From assembly GCF_014647875.1 (NCBI RefSeq), contig NZ_BMQA01000028.1, forward strand, positions 1 to 64,000: a stretch of DNA of 64,000 nucleotides, in the 5' to 3' direction. The position numbers and the translations under genes are program-made. Source of the DNA: Streptomyces brasiliensis (GTDB lineage: Bacteria > Actinomycetota > Actinomycetes > Streptomycetales > Streptomycetaceae). The notes beneath the pieces were generated by a model, which did no database searches, was not told the DNA's origin, and worked only from the letters and a program-made list of their open reading frames with translations. This document shows positions 26,457 to 35,800 of the stretch, piece after piece (positions within the stretch are counted from its first letter, which is position 1; each line of letters starts with the position of its first letter).

Positions 26457-26496
26457 AGGAAGGGCCCGTACGACCGAAGTCGTACGGGCCCTTCCT
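26457..26496. terminator. Strong bidirectional terminator hairpin
   Basis: A perfect 18-base inverted repeat with a CGAA tetraloop (26457-26474 and 26479-26496) lies 14 bases past the helicase stop. The stem starts AGGAAGG and ends CCTTCCT, so each strand ends in a short pyrimidine tract. Confidence 0.85.
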
Positions 26497-26510
26497 CAGG
26501 TCACTCGGCG

Positions 26511-28706
26511 TCAGCCGTTGCGCTTCCAGCGCGGCTTGTCGTCGCGGCGGCCGAAGGAGCCGGAGCCCCGGTGGTCGTCGCGGCGGCCGAACGGGCGGTC
26601 GTGGCCGGAGGCGCGGAAGCCCGGGCGGTCGCCCTGACGGTCGCGGTTGAACGGGCGGTCGCTGCCGCGGTGGCCGCCCCGCTCGTCCCGACGGAAGCCA
26701 CCGCGGTCGTCACGGCGGTCGAACGAACGGCCGCCACGGTCGCCGCCACGGTCGTCACGACGGTCGAAGCCACGGTCACCACGGTCACCGCCACGGTCGC
26801 GGTCGAACGGGCGACGGTCGTCACGGCGCTCGAAACCACGGCCACCACGGTCATCACGGCGGTCGAACGAACGGCCACCACGGTCGCCACCGCGGTCGTC
26901 ACGACGGTCGAAGCCACGGTCACCACGGTCACCGCCACGGTCGCGGTCGAACGGGCGACGGTCGTCGCGACGCTCGAAACCACGGCCACCACGGTCATCG
27001 CGACGGTCGAAGCCACGGTCACCGCCACGGTCGCGGTCGAACGGGCGACGGTCGTCACGGCGCTCGAAACCACGGCCACCACGGTCATCACGACGATCGA
27101 ACGAACGGCCACCACGGTCGCCGCCACGGTCCCGGTCGAAGCCACGGTCACCACGGTCGCGGCGCTCGTACGCCGCCGGGCGCTCCGTGCGCTCGGACCG
27201 GTCGACGTCCTGCGCCGCCGGCTGCTCCGGCACGGACACCTCGGCCACCGCGACCGCCGCCGTTTCCTGGGCCTCGGCCACCGCCGTCTCCGGGTCGTCC
27301 CCGCGCTCGCGGGCGACCCGGGCGACCAGACGGTCGGCCTCCTCGCGCAGCTCGGTGGCCCGGCGCTGGGCGCGCTCCAGCTCCTTGGTGAGCTGGGCGA
27401 CCTCGCGCTCGGCCTGCTGCGCGGCGTTGCCCGCGGACTCGGCCTGGACCTCGGTCATCGACCGGGCACCGGTGATCTCGGCGACCTCGGGCTCGAAGGC
27501 GGTGCCGCCCTGGATGATGTGCCGCCCGGCGTCGACGCCCGCGTCCTCCATCAGACGGAAGATCTGGCGCCGCTGGTGCGGCAGGGAGAGGGAGACGACC
27601 GTGCCGGTACGTCCCGCGCGGGCCGTACGGCCGGCCCGGTGCAGGTAGTCCTTGTGGTCGCCCGCCGGGTCGACGTTCAGGACGAGGTCGATGCCGTCCA
27701 CGTGGATACCGCGCGCCGCCACGTCCGTCGCGACCAGGACGTTGACGTACCCGTCCTTGAAGTCGGCCAGCGTGCGGGTGCGGGCGCCCTGGGTCATGCC
27801 GCCGTGCAGCGCGTCGGCCTTCACGCCCGCGTCGCGCAGCTGCTCGGCGACGCGGTCGGCGCCGAGCTGGGTGCGGACGAAGATGATGGTGCGGCCCTTT
27901 CGGGAGGCGATGGCCGCGGTGACCGGAGCCTTGTCCTTGGGCTTCACGATCAGGATGTGGTGGGACATCGTCGTGACCGCGCCCTGGGCGGCGTCGACCT
28001 CGTGCGAGACCGGGTCGACCAGGTAGCGCTTGACCAGCGTGGAGATCTCGTTCTCCATCGTGGCGGAGAACAGCATCCGCTGGCCGCCCGCCGGGACCTG
28101 GTCGAGCAGCTCGGTGACCTCGGGCAGGAAGCCCAGGTCGGACATCTGGTCGGCCTCGTCGAGCACGGCGATCTGCACGTCCTCGAGGGAGCAGGCGCCG
28201 CGGTTGATGATGTCGCGCAGCCGGCCCGGCGTGGCGACCAGGACGTCGACGCCGCGCTCGAGGGCGTAGATCTGGTTGCCCATGGACGTACCGCCGCAGA
28301 CGACCTTCATCTTGAGGCCGAGGACGTCGCCGTACGGCTGGAGCGCGTCGGCGACCTGCATGGCCAGCTCACGCGTCGGCGTGAGGATGACGGCGCGGGG
28401 GCGCTTCTTCTCGGTGTGACCGCCGGCCAGCGTGGCCAGGGTGGGCAGACCGAAGGAGAGGGTCTTGCCGGAGCCGGTACGGCCACGGCCGAGGATGTCC
28501 TTGCCGACCAGGGCGTCCGGGATGGTCGCGGCCTGGATCGGGAAGGGGGTGGTCACGCCGTTCTGTGCGAGTTTGCGCACGACGCCCTCGGGCAGGCCGA
28601 GGTCGGCGAAGGTGATCTGGGGGGTGTCAGCGGTCTCGGTGACCGGGGTCGCGTCGTCGTTCTCGTTTTCGGACACGACGATGTGATCAGTGCTGGACAC
28701 GGACAT
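26511..28706 (-). CDS. DEAD-box RNA helicase with RGG-like repeat tail
   Basis: A 731-residue helicase. The core (about 30-400) has the Q motif region (ITFADLGLPEGVV), Walker A GRTGSGKT (75-82), PTRELA, DEAD, SAT, and motif VI HRAGRTARAG. A coiled segment (about 430-500) leads into a tail of about 180 residues built from GFERRDDRRPFDRDRGGDRG-type units, rich in Arg, Asp and Gly. Such tails bind RNA and can drive condensate formation. Bacterial DEAD proteins of this type remodel rRNA and mRNA, often in cold. ATG 28706 is chosen by family start; the frame extends 46 codons further without a good start signal. Confidence 0.93.
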   Translation of the reverse strand: MSVSSTDHIVVSENENDDATPVTETADTPQITFADLGLPEGVVRKLAQNGVTTPFPIQAATIPDALVGKDILGRGRTGSGKTLSFGLPTLATLAGGHTEKKRPRAVILTPTRELAMQVADALQPYGDVLGLKMKVVCGGTSMGNQIYALERGVDVLVATPGRLRDIINRGACSLEDVQIAVLDEADQMSDLGFLPEVTELLDQVPAGGQRMLFSATMENEISTLVKRYLVDPVSHEVDAAQGAVTTMSHHILIVKPKDKAPVTAAIASRKGRTIIFVRTQLGADRVAEQLRDAGVKADALHGGMTQGARTRTLADFKDGYVNVLVATDVAARGIHVDGIDLVLNVDPAGDHKDYLHRAGRTARAGRTGTVVSLSLPHQRRQIFRLMEDAGVDAGRHIIQGGTAFEPEVAEITGARSMTEVQAESAGNAAQQAEREVAQLTKELERAQRRATELREEADRLVARVARERGDDPETAVAEAQETAAVAVAEVSVPEQPAAQDVDRSERTERPAAYERRDRGDRGFDRDRGGDRGGRSFDRRDDRGGRGFERRDDRRPFDRDRGGDRGFDRRDDRGGRGFERRDDRRPFDRDRGGDRGDRGFDRRDDRGGDRGGRSFDRRDDRGGRGFERRDDRRPFDRDRGGDRGDRGFDRRDDRGGDRGGRSFDRRDDRGGFRRDERGGHRGSDRPFNRDRQGDRPGFRASGHDRPFGRRDDHRGSGSFGRRDDKPRWKRNG
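26690..27160. repeat. Tandem repeats encoding the helicase tail
   Basis: Imperfect repeats of roughly 60-120 bases, for example recurrences of ACGGTCGCGGTCGAACGG and CGGTCGTCACGGCGCTCGAA, encode RDDRGGRGFERRDDRRPFDR units. High DNA identity between units suggests recent expansion or gene conversion. Copy number is likely to vary between strains. Confidence 0.85.
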
Positions 28707-28931
28707 GCGAATGCGAAACCTTCCGGAGTCTCGTCGGCACGCGCCCGTCAACTCCGTGATTCGCAATACGACCGCCTCAATGCGGTCAGCCACGGCAAAG
28801 GAGAGAACGCGCCACACGGCGCGCTCTGCGTTGGCGCCGGGCAAATGGGATCAAACGATCTGCCACCATACGCACCCACCACCCCCGAAGGCAAACCGCC
28901 CCCATCAGCCCAGGCCAGCGCCCTGGGCCCG

Positions 28932-29453
28932 TCACGCCGCCACGCCCGCCGCCGGCGCCGGCTCCCGCTGCGCCAGCTGCGGACCCATCTCCTCGTGCGC
29001 CGACGACGAGGGCTCAGCCGTCGGCGGTGGGGGCGGTGGCTCGGGTGTCGGCTCCGTGGGCGTGGGGTCGGCCGGCCGTGTGGGTGTCGGCTGCGGCTGG
29101 GTCGGTGCCGGATCCGCCGGCTGATCGCTGTGCCCGGGCCGCCGGCCGGGCGTCCCGCTCGTGTCGGAGGTCCCCGAAGGCGACGCCGACGCGGACTCCC
29201 CCGGCTTCGCCTTGCCGCCCTTCCCGCCCTTGCCGTGCTTGCCGTGCTTGCCGTCGCCCGCCGGTTCGCCGTAGCCCGCCGCGCCGGCACCCGACACCGC
29301 CGAGCCGCCGTCCGGCGCCTCACCGCCCCGCTGCCCCGCCGCGTGCGACGGCTCCGCCCGGCCGGCGTCCTCACCCACACTCACACAGCCGGCGGCAGCG
29401 GTGACGGCCATCACCGCGGCGGCCAGACGGACGGGTACGTACAAGGGGCGCAC
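28932..29453 (-). CDS. Proline-rich putative lipoprotein
   Basis: A 173-residue predicted lipoprotein. It has a short basic start, a hydrophobic segment and a lipobox AAAGC (Cys23). The mature part is low-complexity: a KHGKHGKGGKGGK cluster near residue 70-82, Ser/Thr-rich, then a long Pro/Thr-rich stretch (about 110-150). No domain is recognised. It may be a surface protein whose Pro-rich part spans the wall. Start GTG 29453 follows GGAGGTGG. It lies upstream of the helicase on the same strand with a 225-base gap. Confidence 0.65.
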   Translation of the reverse strand: MRPLYVPVRLAAAVMAVTAAAGCVSVGEDAGRAEPSHAAGQRGGEAPDGGSAVSGAGAAGYGEPAGDGKHGKHGKGGKGGKAKPGESASASPSGTSDTSGTPGRRPGHSDQPADPAPTQPQPTPTRPADPTPTEPTPEPPPPPPTAEPSSSAHEEMGPQLAQREPAPAAGVAA

Positions 29454-29530
29454 GGCGGCCACCTCCGAGGCGGACGGGGAAGTCAAGCTGCCCAACTCCC
29501 GTCGCCCGCAAGAGGACACGCGTACGGCGC

Positions 29531-29881
29531 TCACCCGTAGCCGAGTGCGTGCAGCCGCGCGTCGTCGATCCCGAAATGGTGGGCGATTTCGTGCACCACG
29601 GTGACCTCCGTCTCCGCGACGACGTCCTCCCGCGTGTCGCACATCCGCAGGGTCGGCCCCCGGTAGACCGTGATCCGGTCCGGCAGCACGCCCGCGTACC
29701 ACTCGCCGCGCTCCGTCAGCGGGGTCCCCTCGTACAGCCCGAGCAGCTCGGGGTCGCTGGTGGGCGGTTCGTCCTCGACGAACACCGCGACGTTGTCCAT
29801 CAGCCGCGTCAGCTCCGGCGGAATCCGGTCGAGCGCCTCGGCGACCAGTTCCTCGAACTCCTCGCGCGTCATCTCCAGCAC
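29531..29881 (-). CDS. Small zincin-like metallopeptidase family protein
   Basis: A 116-residue protein with the C-terminal motif EVTVVHEIAHHFGIDDARLH, holding HExxH and a further acidic/His ligand. It starts with MTREEFEELVAEALDRIPPE. This matches the 'metallopeptidase family' (minimal zincin, possibly chaperone-like) widespread in actinobacteria. GTG 29881 or ATG 29872 may be the start. It is divergent from the metallophosphoesterase gene with an 83-base gap. The substrate is unknown. Confidence 0.85.
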   Translation of the reverse strand: MLEMTREEFEELVAEALDRIPPELTRLMDNVAVFVEDEPPTSDPELLGLYEGTPLTERGEWYAGVLPDRITVYRGPTLRMCDTREDVVAETEVTVVHEIAHHFGIDDARLHALGYG

Positions 29882-29964
29882 GTGGCCATTGTCCGGTACG
29901 GGACGGCCGTACGAGAGTCCTGAGCCCCCGCATATCCGCTCCCGCACTTGGGCATACGCGACCA

Positions 29965-31587
29965 ATGGTCCGCGTCCGCGTCCCCGCCGAAGTCCCCGAT
30001 CGCATACGAAGGGCAGTCATCGACCGCGCTCGAGCGGCCGTCCGCGCCGCGCGCGCGGCCCGCGCGCGCCTGGCACCGGGCGCTCGCCGGGCCACGTCGA
30101 ACACGCTGCCCGCCCTCGAACTCGCCGCCCGGCCGCGCACCTGGGCCGGCGCGCTCGGCATGACGGCGGTGGTCCTGATCGGCGCGTGGCTCGGCCTGCT
30201 GATCGTGGGGAACGTCCGGGCGCCGGTCGGTCCGGTGAACACGACCATGACCCTGCGCCCGTCCCTCACCGGCGGAACGAAGATCAACGTGTCGCCGCTG
30301 GGCGCACTCACCCTCGACAGCCATGTCGCGCCCGTCCGCCTGGACGTCAACGTCGACCAGCTCGACCCGCCGCGCGCCCAGGCCCTGGTCGACCACCCCG
30401 AACGCCTCTCCGGCCTCCAGGACGAGGTCGCCCGGGACGTCGAGCACGGCACGCTCGACCTGGCCGTGCGCTCCTGCGTCGCCGTGGTCTCGGGCGCGAC
30501 GGCACTCGGCCTGGCGGTCTACCGCCGCCCGCGCCGCGCCCTCACCGCCGGCGGCCTGGCGCTGGCCCTCCTGGCGGCCTCGGGCGGGACGGCGTACGCG
30601 ACCTGGAACCCCAAGTCGGTCCTCGAGCCGAAGTTCTCGGGCCTGCTCTCCTCGGCCCCCTCCCTGGTCGGCAACGCGCGCAGCATCGTCACCGAATTCG
30701 ATGTCTACCAGAAGGAGTTGGCGCGCCTGGTGACGAACGTGACGAAGCTGTACGACGTCACGTCCACCCTCCCCGCCTACCAGCCCGACCCGACCACCAT
30801 CCGGGTCCTGCACGTCTCCGACATCCACCTCAACCCGGCGAGCTGGAAGATCATCGCGTCGCTGGTGAAGCAGTACGACGTGAACGTGATCGTCGACTCC
30901 GGCGACACCATGGACCACGGCACGGCCGCGGAGAACGGCTTCCTGGACCCGGTCGCGAACCTGGGCGTGCCGTACGTCTGGGTGCGCGGCAACCACGACT
31001 CGACGCTCACCCAGCACTACCTGGAGCGGATGAAGAACGTGCACGTCCTGGACGACGGCCGCGCGGAGACGGTCGCGGGCCTGCGCTTCGCCGGCATCGG
31101 CGACCCGCAGTTCACGCCCGACCGCTCGACCCTGCCGGGCGGCGACGCGGCCGAACGCCTCACCGGGGACCGGCTGGCCTCGGCCCTGCGTGACCAGCGC
31201 TACGCGGGCAAGCCGGTGGACGTGGCGATCGCCCACGAACCGACCGCCGCCCGCGAGACGGACGGCGAGGTGCCCCTGGTGCTGGCCGGGCACCTGCACC
31301 ACGAGGAGACGGAGGTCATGCAGTACGGCACCCGGCTGCGGCTGGAGGGCTCGACGGGCGGCAGCGGGCTGCGCGCGGTGGAGCACAAGTACCCCGCCCC
31401 CATCGAGGCCTCGATCCTCTACTTCGACCGCGACAACCGCCGCCTCCAGGCCTGGGACGAGATCAAACTCGGCGGCCTGGGCCTGACCACGGCGGAGGTC
31501 AGCCGCCACCTGCCCGAGGACAACCAGCCCGGCGCCACACAGATCCCGACGCCCCCCTCCGCAACAGCCTCTCGCTCCGGCCGGTAA
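29965..31587 (+). CDS. Membrane-bound metallophosphoesterase
   Basis: A 540-residue protein. An N-terminal basic segment is followed by a membrane helix (about 65-85), a domain of about 80 residues, further hydrophobic helices (about 165-215), and a calcineurin-like phosphoesterase domain (about 270-480). Metal-site motifs in order are HVSDIHL, SGDTMD, RGNHD, AHEP and AGHLHH. The tail is Pro/Thr/Ser-rich. The membrane topology places the catalytic domain after an even number of helices, so its side is uncertain; an outside phosphodiesterase is plausible. The substrate is unknown. Confidence 0.9.
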   Translation: MVRVRVPAEVPDRIRRAVIDRARAAVRAARAARARLAPGARRATSNTLPALELAARPRTWAGALGMTAVVLIGAWLGLLIVGNVRAPVGPVNTTMTLRPSLTGGTKINVSPLGALTLDSHVAPVRLDVNVDQLDPPRAQALVDHPERLSGLQDEVARDVEHGTLDLAVRSCVAVVSGATALGLAVYRRPRRALTAGGLALALLAASGGTAYATWNPKSVLEPKFSGLLSSAPSLVGNARSIVTEFDVYQKELARLVTNVTKLYDVTSTLPAYQPDPTTIRVLHVSDIHLNPASWKIIASLVKQYDVNVIVDSGDTMDHGTAAENGFLDPVANLGVPYVWVRGNHDSTLTQHYLERMKNVHVLDDGRAETVAGLRFAGIGDPQFTPDRSTLPGGDAAERLTGDRLASALRDQRYAGKPVDVAIAHEPTAARETDGEVPLVLAGHLHHEETEVMQYGTRLRLEGSTGGSGLRAVEHKYPAPIEASILYFDRDNRRLQAWDEIKLGGLGLTTAEVSRHLPEDNQPGATQIPTPPSATASRSGR

Positions 31588-31667
31588 ACCGTTTTGGCGA
31601 TACTCCCCGCCATCCCATATGCTTCTCACGTCCCCGACGCGCTGAGAGGCGCCCAGGCGGGCCGATA

Positions 31668-31740
31668 GCCCTCATCGTCTAGCGGCCTAGGACGCCGCCC
31701 TTTCAAGGCGGTAGCACGGGTTCGAATCCCGTTGGGGGCA
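31668..31740 (+). tRNA. tRNA-Glu (TTC)
   Basis: A 73-base cloverleaf with anticodon arm CCGCC-CTTTCAA-GGCGG and T arm ACGGG-TTCGAAT-CCCGT. First of a Glu-Asp-Phe cluster. Confidence 0.95.
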
Positions 31741-31777
31741 CGCAAGATCGTGTGCGACACTGTTGCACACAAAGCTT

Positions 31778-31852
31778 GGTCCTGTGGAGCAGTTTGGAGT
31801 GCTCGCCACCCTGTCAAGGTGGAGGCCGCGGGTTCAAATCCCGTCAGGACCG
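31778..31852 (+). tRNA. tRNA-Asp (GTC), copy 1
   Basis: 75 bases, anticodon arm CCACC-CTGTCAA-GGTGG, acceptor GGTCCTG with CAGGACC and G73. Identical in sequence to the copy at 36868-36942. Confidence 0.95.
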
Positions 31853-31876
31853 CTGAGGTTTCGTACGAGACCTCGT

Positions 31877-31950
31877 GGCTGGGTAGCTCAGTTGGTACGA
31901 GCGATCGCCTGAAAAGCGATAGGTCGCCGGTTCGACCCCGGCCCCAGCCA
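31877..31950 (+). tRNA. tRNA-Phe (GAA)
   Basis: 74 bases, acceptor GGCTGGG with CCCAGCC and A73, anticodon loop CTGAAAA. It is followed by a terminator hairpin. Confidence 0.95.
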
Positions 31951-31972
31951 CCGCCGCCCCACCGGGGCACGC

Positions 31973-32000
31973 ACCCCCATCGGAAACATCCGGTGGGGGT
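31973..32000 (+). terminator. Terminator of the Glu-Asp-Phe tRNA cluster
   Basis: An 11-base stem with one G-T pair (31973-31983 and 31990-32000), a 6-base loop, followed by GTTCTCG. Beyond it, 32001-32430 (430 bases) holds no convincing gene. One frame reads LRPDEDQKLIAWLGKRFADP and IVVISRPRDLRHP before losing coding character, so this may be a decayed gene. Confidence 0.7.
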
Positions 32001-32430
32001 GTTCTCGTATCGGCCGCGGCGCTCGGGGCGGCCGCCCCCTCCGCTCACCTCCCCGAAGGCCCGGCACGCCCCGTCGGCTCCGCGCGGCTGAGGCCGGACG
32101 AGGACCAGAAGCTCATCGCGTGGCTGGGCAAGCGGTTCGCCGATCCGTCGGGCCTGCCCGGCCACAGCACCGTGCCGGACCAGCGGAACATCGTCGTGAT
32201 CAGCCGTCCCCGCGACCTGCGGCACCCCGCCCGGGCGGGCTGGATGAACGAAGCCCGGCACTACTGCATGGCCACGCTTCACTGCCGCGTCGAGGATCGA
32301 GCCCGAGATCTGCGCCACCGCCCACAGCCCCTGCGTCCAGCCGCACCGCCGACTCGTTTCGGGCGCTTGGCAGGAAACCCGCCTGACGCTACGTTCTGGC
32401 TGGTCGACCGGGACTTCAGGGGGCGGGGAC

Positions 32431-32748
32431 ATGAGCCGGGACGAGGCGAGAGCCATTCGGGACACCGAGTTGGAGAAGGACCGGGCGCGGTACGGACTGA
32501 TGGCGGTCGTCGTCAGCAATCTCGCGATCGCCGGTGTCGCGATCTTCGGGGTGTGGCAGCTCGGCGGCGACAAGGCCGTGATCGTCGGTGTGCTGACCGC
32601 CGCGTTCACCGCGGTGAGCAGCATGACCACGGCCTACTTGGGGATCAAGGCCGTATCCAATACGGCACGGTCGATCGCGCTCGGGGACGGACCCGCGGCG
32701 CGGCGCGAACCGACGCCCGCGGCGCCTCCGGCCCAGCGGCTCCAGTAG
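32431..32748 (+). CDS. Small two-helix membrane protein
   Basis: A 105-residue protein. A charged N-terminus (MSRDEARAIRDTELEKDRAR) precedes two membrane helices (about 22-43 and 48-70) separated by GGDK, and a Pro/Ala-rich tail. The ATG follows a strong GGGGGCGGGG ribosome site. No family recognised; the composition fits a conserved streptomycete small membrane protein. It lies 78 bases before hrpA on the same strand. Confidence 0.75.
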   Translation: MSRDEARAIRDTELEKDRARYGLMAVVVSNLAIAGVAIFGVWQLGGDKAVIVGVLTAAFTAVSSMTTAYLGIKAVSNTARSIALGDGPAARREPTPAAPPAQRLQ

Positions 32749-32826
32749 GCCCTGCGGGGGCGTGTGCGGCGCCACGGACAAAACCGCTCGCCTGGATTTT
32801 CCCCGGGGTGAGATCCTGGACCGCGT

Positions 32827-35800
32827 ATGTCTACGCATCCCGCCTCCGCCCTCGGCACCCTCGCCCCTCGCCTGACCGATCTTTCGCTGCGCGACGCGCA
32901 CCGGCTCGGGCGCAGGCTCGAGGGCGCGCGCAAGATCCGTAAGCCCGAGGCCCGGGCCGCCGTCCTCGCCGAGATCGAGGCCGAGGTCGACAAGGCCGAG
33001 GCGCGCATGGCCGAGCGGCGCGCCAACGTGCCCCCGGTCAGCTACCCCGAACAGCTGCCCGTCAGCCAGAAGAAGGACGCGATCGCGGCCGCCATCCGCG
33101 ATCACCAGGTCGTGATCGTCGCCGGTGAGACCGGGTCCGGCAAGACCACCCAGATCCCGAAGATCTGCATGGAGCTGGGGCGCGGCGTGCGCGGCATGAT
33201 CGGGCACACCCAGCCCCGCCGGATCGCCGCCCGGACCGTCGCCGAGCGCGTGGCCGAGGAGCTGAACACGCCCCTCGGCGAGGCCGTCGGCTGGAAGGTC
33301 CGCTTCACCGACCAGGTGAACCCGGACGCCACCTTCGTCAAGCTGATGACGGACGGCATCCTGCTCGCCGAGATCCAGACCGACCGCGAGCTGCGCGCCT
33401 ACGACACGATCATCATCGACGAGGCCCACGAGCGGTCCCTCAACATCGACTTCCTGCTGGGCTATCTCGCGCAGCTGCTGCCGAAGCGGCCCGACCTCAA
33501 GGTCGTCATCACCTCCGCGACCATCGACCCCGAGCGCTTCTCCCGGCACTTCAGCGACGCCCCGATCGTCGAGGTCAGCGGGCGGACGTATCCGGTGGAG
33601 GTGCGCTACCGGCCCCTCCTCGAGGAGGACGGCGACGACGCCGACCGGGACCAGATCACCGCGATCACCGACGCCGTCGAGGAGCTGATGGCGGAGGGCA
33701 AGGGCGACATCTTGGTCTTCCTCTCCGGTGAGCGGGAGATCCGGGACACGGCGGACGCGCTCGAGAAGAAGAAGTACAGATTCACGGAGATCCTGCCGCT
33801 CTACGCGCGGCTCTCCCACGCCGAGCAGCACCGCGTCTTCCAGCAGCACACCGGACGCAGGATCGTTCTGGCGACCAACGTCGCCGAGACCTCCCTCACC
33901 GTCCCGGGCATCAAGTACGTCATCGACCCCGGCTTCGCCCGCATCTCCCGCTACAGCCACCGCACCAAGGTCCAGCGGCTGCCCATCGAGCCGATCTCGC
34001 AGGCCAGCGCCAACCAGCGCAAGGGCCGCTCGGGCCGTACGTCCGACGGCATCTGCATCCGGCTGTACTCCGAGGAGGACTTCCTCACCCGCCCGGAGTT
34101 CACGGACGCGGAGATCCTCCGGACCAACCTCGCCTCCGTCATCCTGCAGATGACCGCGGCCGGCCTCGGCGACATCGAGAAGTTCCCCTTCATCGACCCG
34201 CCGGACCACCGCAACATCCGTGACGGTGTGCAGCTGCTCCAGGAGCTGGGCGCGCTCGACCCGACGCAGAAGGACGTGCGCAAGCGGCTCACGGACGCCG
34301 GCCGCAAGCTCGCCCAGCTGCCCGTCGACCCGCGCCTCGCCCGGATGGTCCTGGAGGCCGACCGGAACGGCTGTGCCCGCGAGGTCATGGTCATAGCGGC
34401 CGCGCTGTCCATCCAGGACCCGCGCGAGCGCCCGGCGGAGAAGCAGGCCCAGGCCGACCAGCTGCACGCCCGGTTCAAGGACGAGACGAGCGACTTCCTC
34501 GCCTTCCTGAACCTGTGGCGGTACATCCGCGAGCAGCAGAGGGAACGGGGCTCCAGCTCCTTCCGGCGGATGTGCAAGCAGGAGTACCTGAACTTCCTGC
34601 GCATTCGCGAATGGCAGGACATCTACACGCAGTTGCGCACGGTCGCCAAGCAGATGGGCATCCATCTCAGCGAGGACGACGCCCCCGCCGACCGCGTGCA
34701 CATCTCCCTGCTCGCCGGCCTCCTCTCGCACGTCGGGATGAAGGACGTGAAGGACGGCAACAAGAACGAGTATCTGGGCGCCCGCAACGCCAAGTTCGCG
34801 ATCTTCCCGGGTTCGGCGCTGTTCAGGAAGCAGCCGCGGTTCGTGATGTCGGCGGAACTGGTGGAGACCAGCCGTCTGTGGGCCCGCGTCAACGCGAAGA
34901 TCGAGCCGGAGTGGGTCGAGCCGCTCGCCGGGCATCTCCTCAAGCGGACGTACAGCGAGCCGCACTGGGAGAAGGACCAGGCGGCGGTGATGGCGTACGA
35001 GAAGGTCACGCTGTACGGCGTCCCGATCGTCGCCCAGCGCAAGGTCAACTACGGCCGGATCGACCCGGAGACCAGCCGCGAGCTGTTCATCCGCAACGCA
35101 CTCGTCGAGGGCGACTGGCGCACGCACCACAAGTTCTTCACGGACAACCGCAAGCTCCTCAGCGAGGTGGAGGAGCTTGAGCACCGGGCCCGGCGCCGGG
35201 ACATCGTCGTCGACGACGAGACCCTCTTCGACTTCTACGACCAGCGGGTCCCCGAACACGTGGTCTCCGGCGCCCACTTCGACTCCTGGTGGAAGCGCAA
35301 GCGGCAGGAGCAGCCCGACTTCCTGGACTTCGAGCGGGAGATGCTCATCCGGGAGTCCGCGGAGGCGGTCACGAAGGCCGACTATCCGGACTCCTGGCGA
35401 CAGGGGAACCTGAAGTTCCGGGTGACGTACCAGTTCGAGCCCGGCGCGGACGCCGACGGCGTGACGGTCCACGTCCCGCTGCAGGTCCTCAACCAGGTCA
35501 CGGACGAGGGCTTCGACTGGCAGATCCCGGGCCTGCGGGAGGAGGTCGTCACGGAGCTGATCCGCTCCCTCCCGAAGCCGATCCGCCGCAACTACGTGCC
35601 GGCGCCCAACTATGCGAAGGCGTTCCTGGAGAAGGCGGTACCCCTGCAGGAGCCGCTCACGGTGACCATGGCGCGGGAACTGAAGCGCATGGTCGGCGTG
35701 CCCTTCGATGCGGACGACTTCGACTGGGCGAAGCTCCCCGACCATCTGAAGATCACGTTCCGGATCGTCGACGAGCGGCGGCGCAAGCTGGCCGAGGACA

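Noticed and set aside
26690..27160. Regular repeats resembling a CRISPR array
   Set aside because: The repeats lie inside the helicase gene, keep the reading frame, vary in unit length and have no unique spacers.
24663..29540. A 1625-residue open frame opposite the permease, helicase and lipoprotein
   Set aside because: Spans three recognisable minus-strand genes; composition is that of antisense high-GC DNA.
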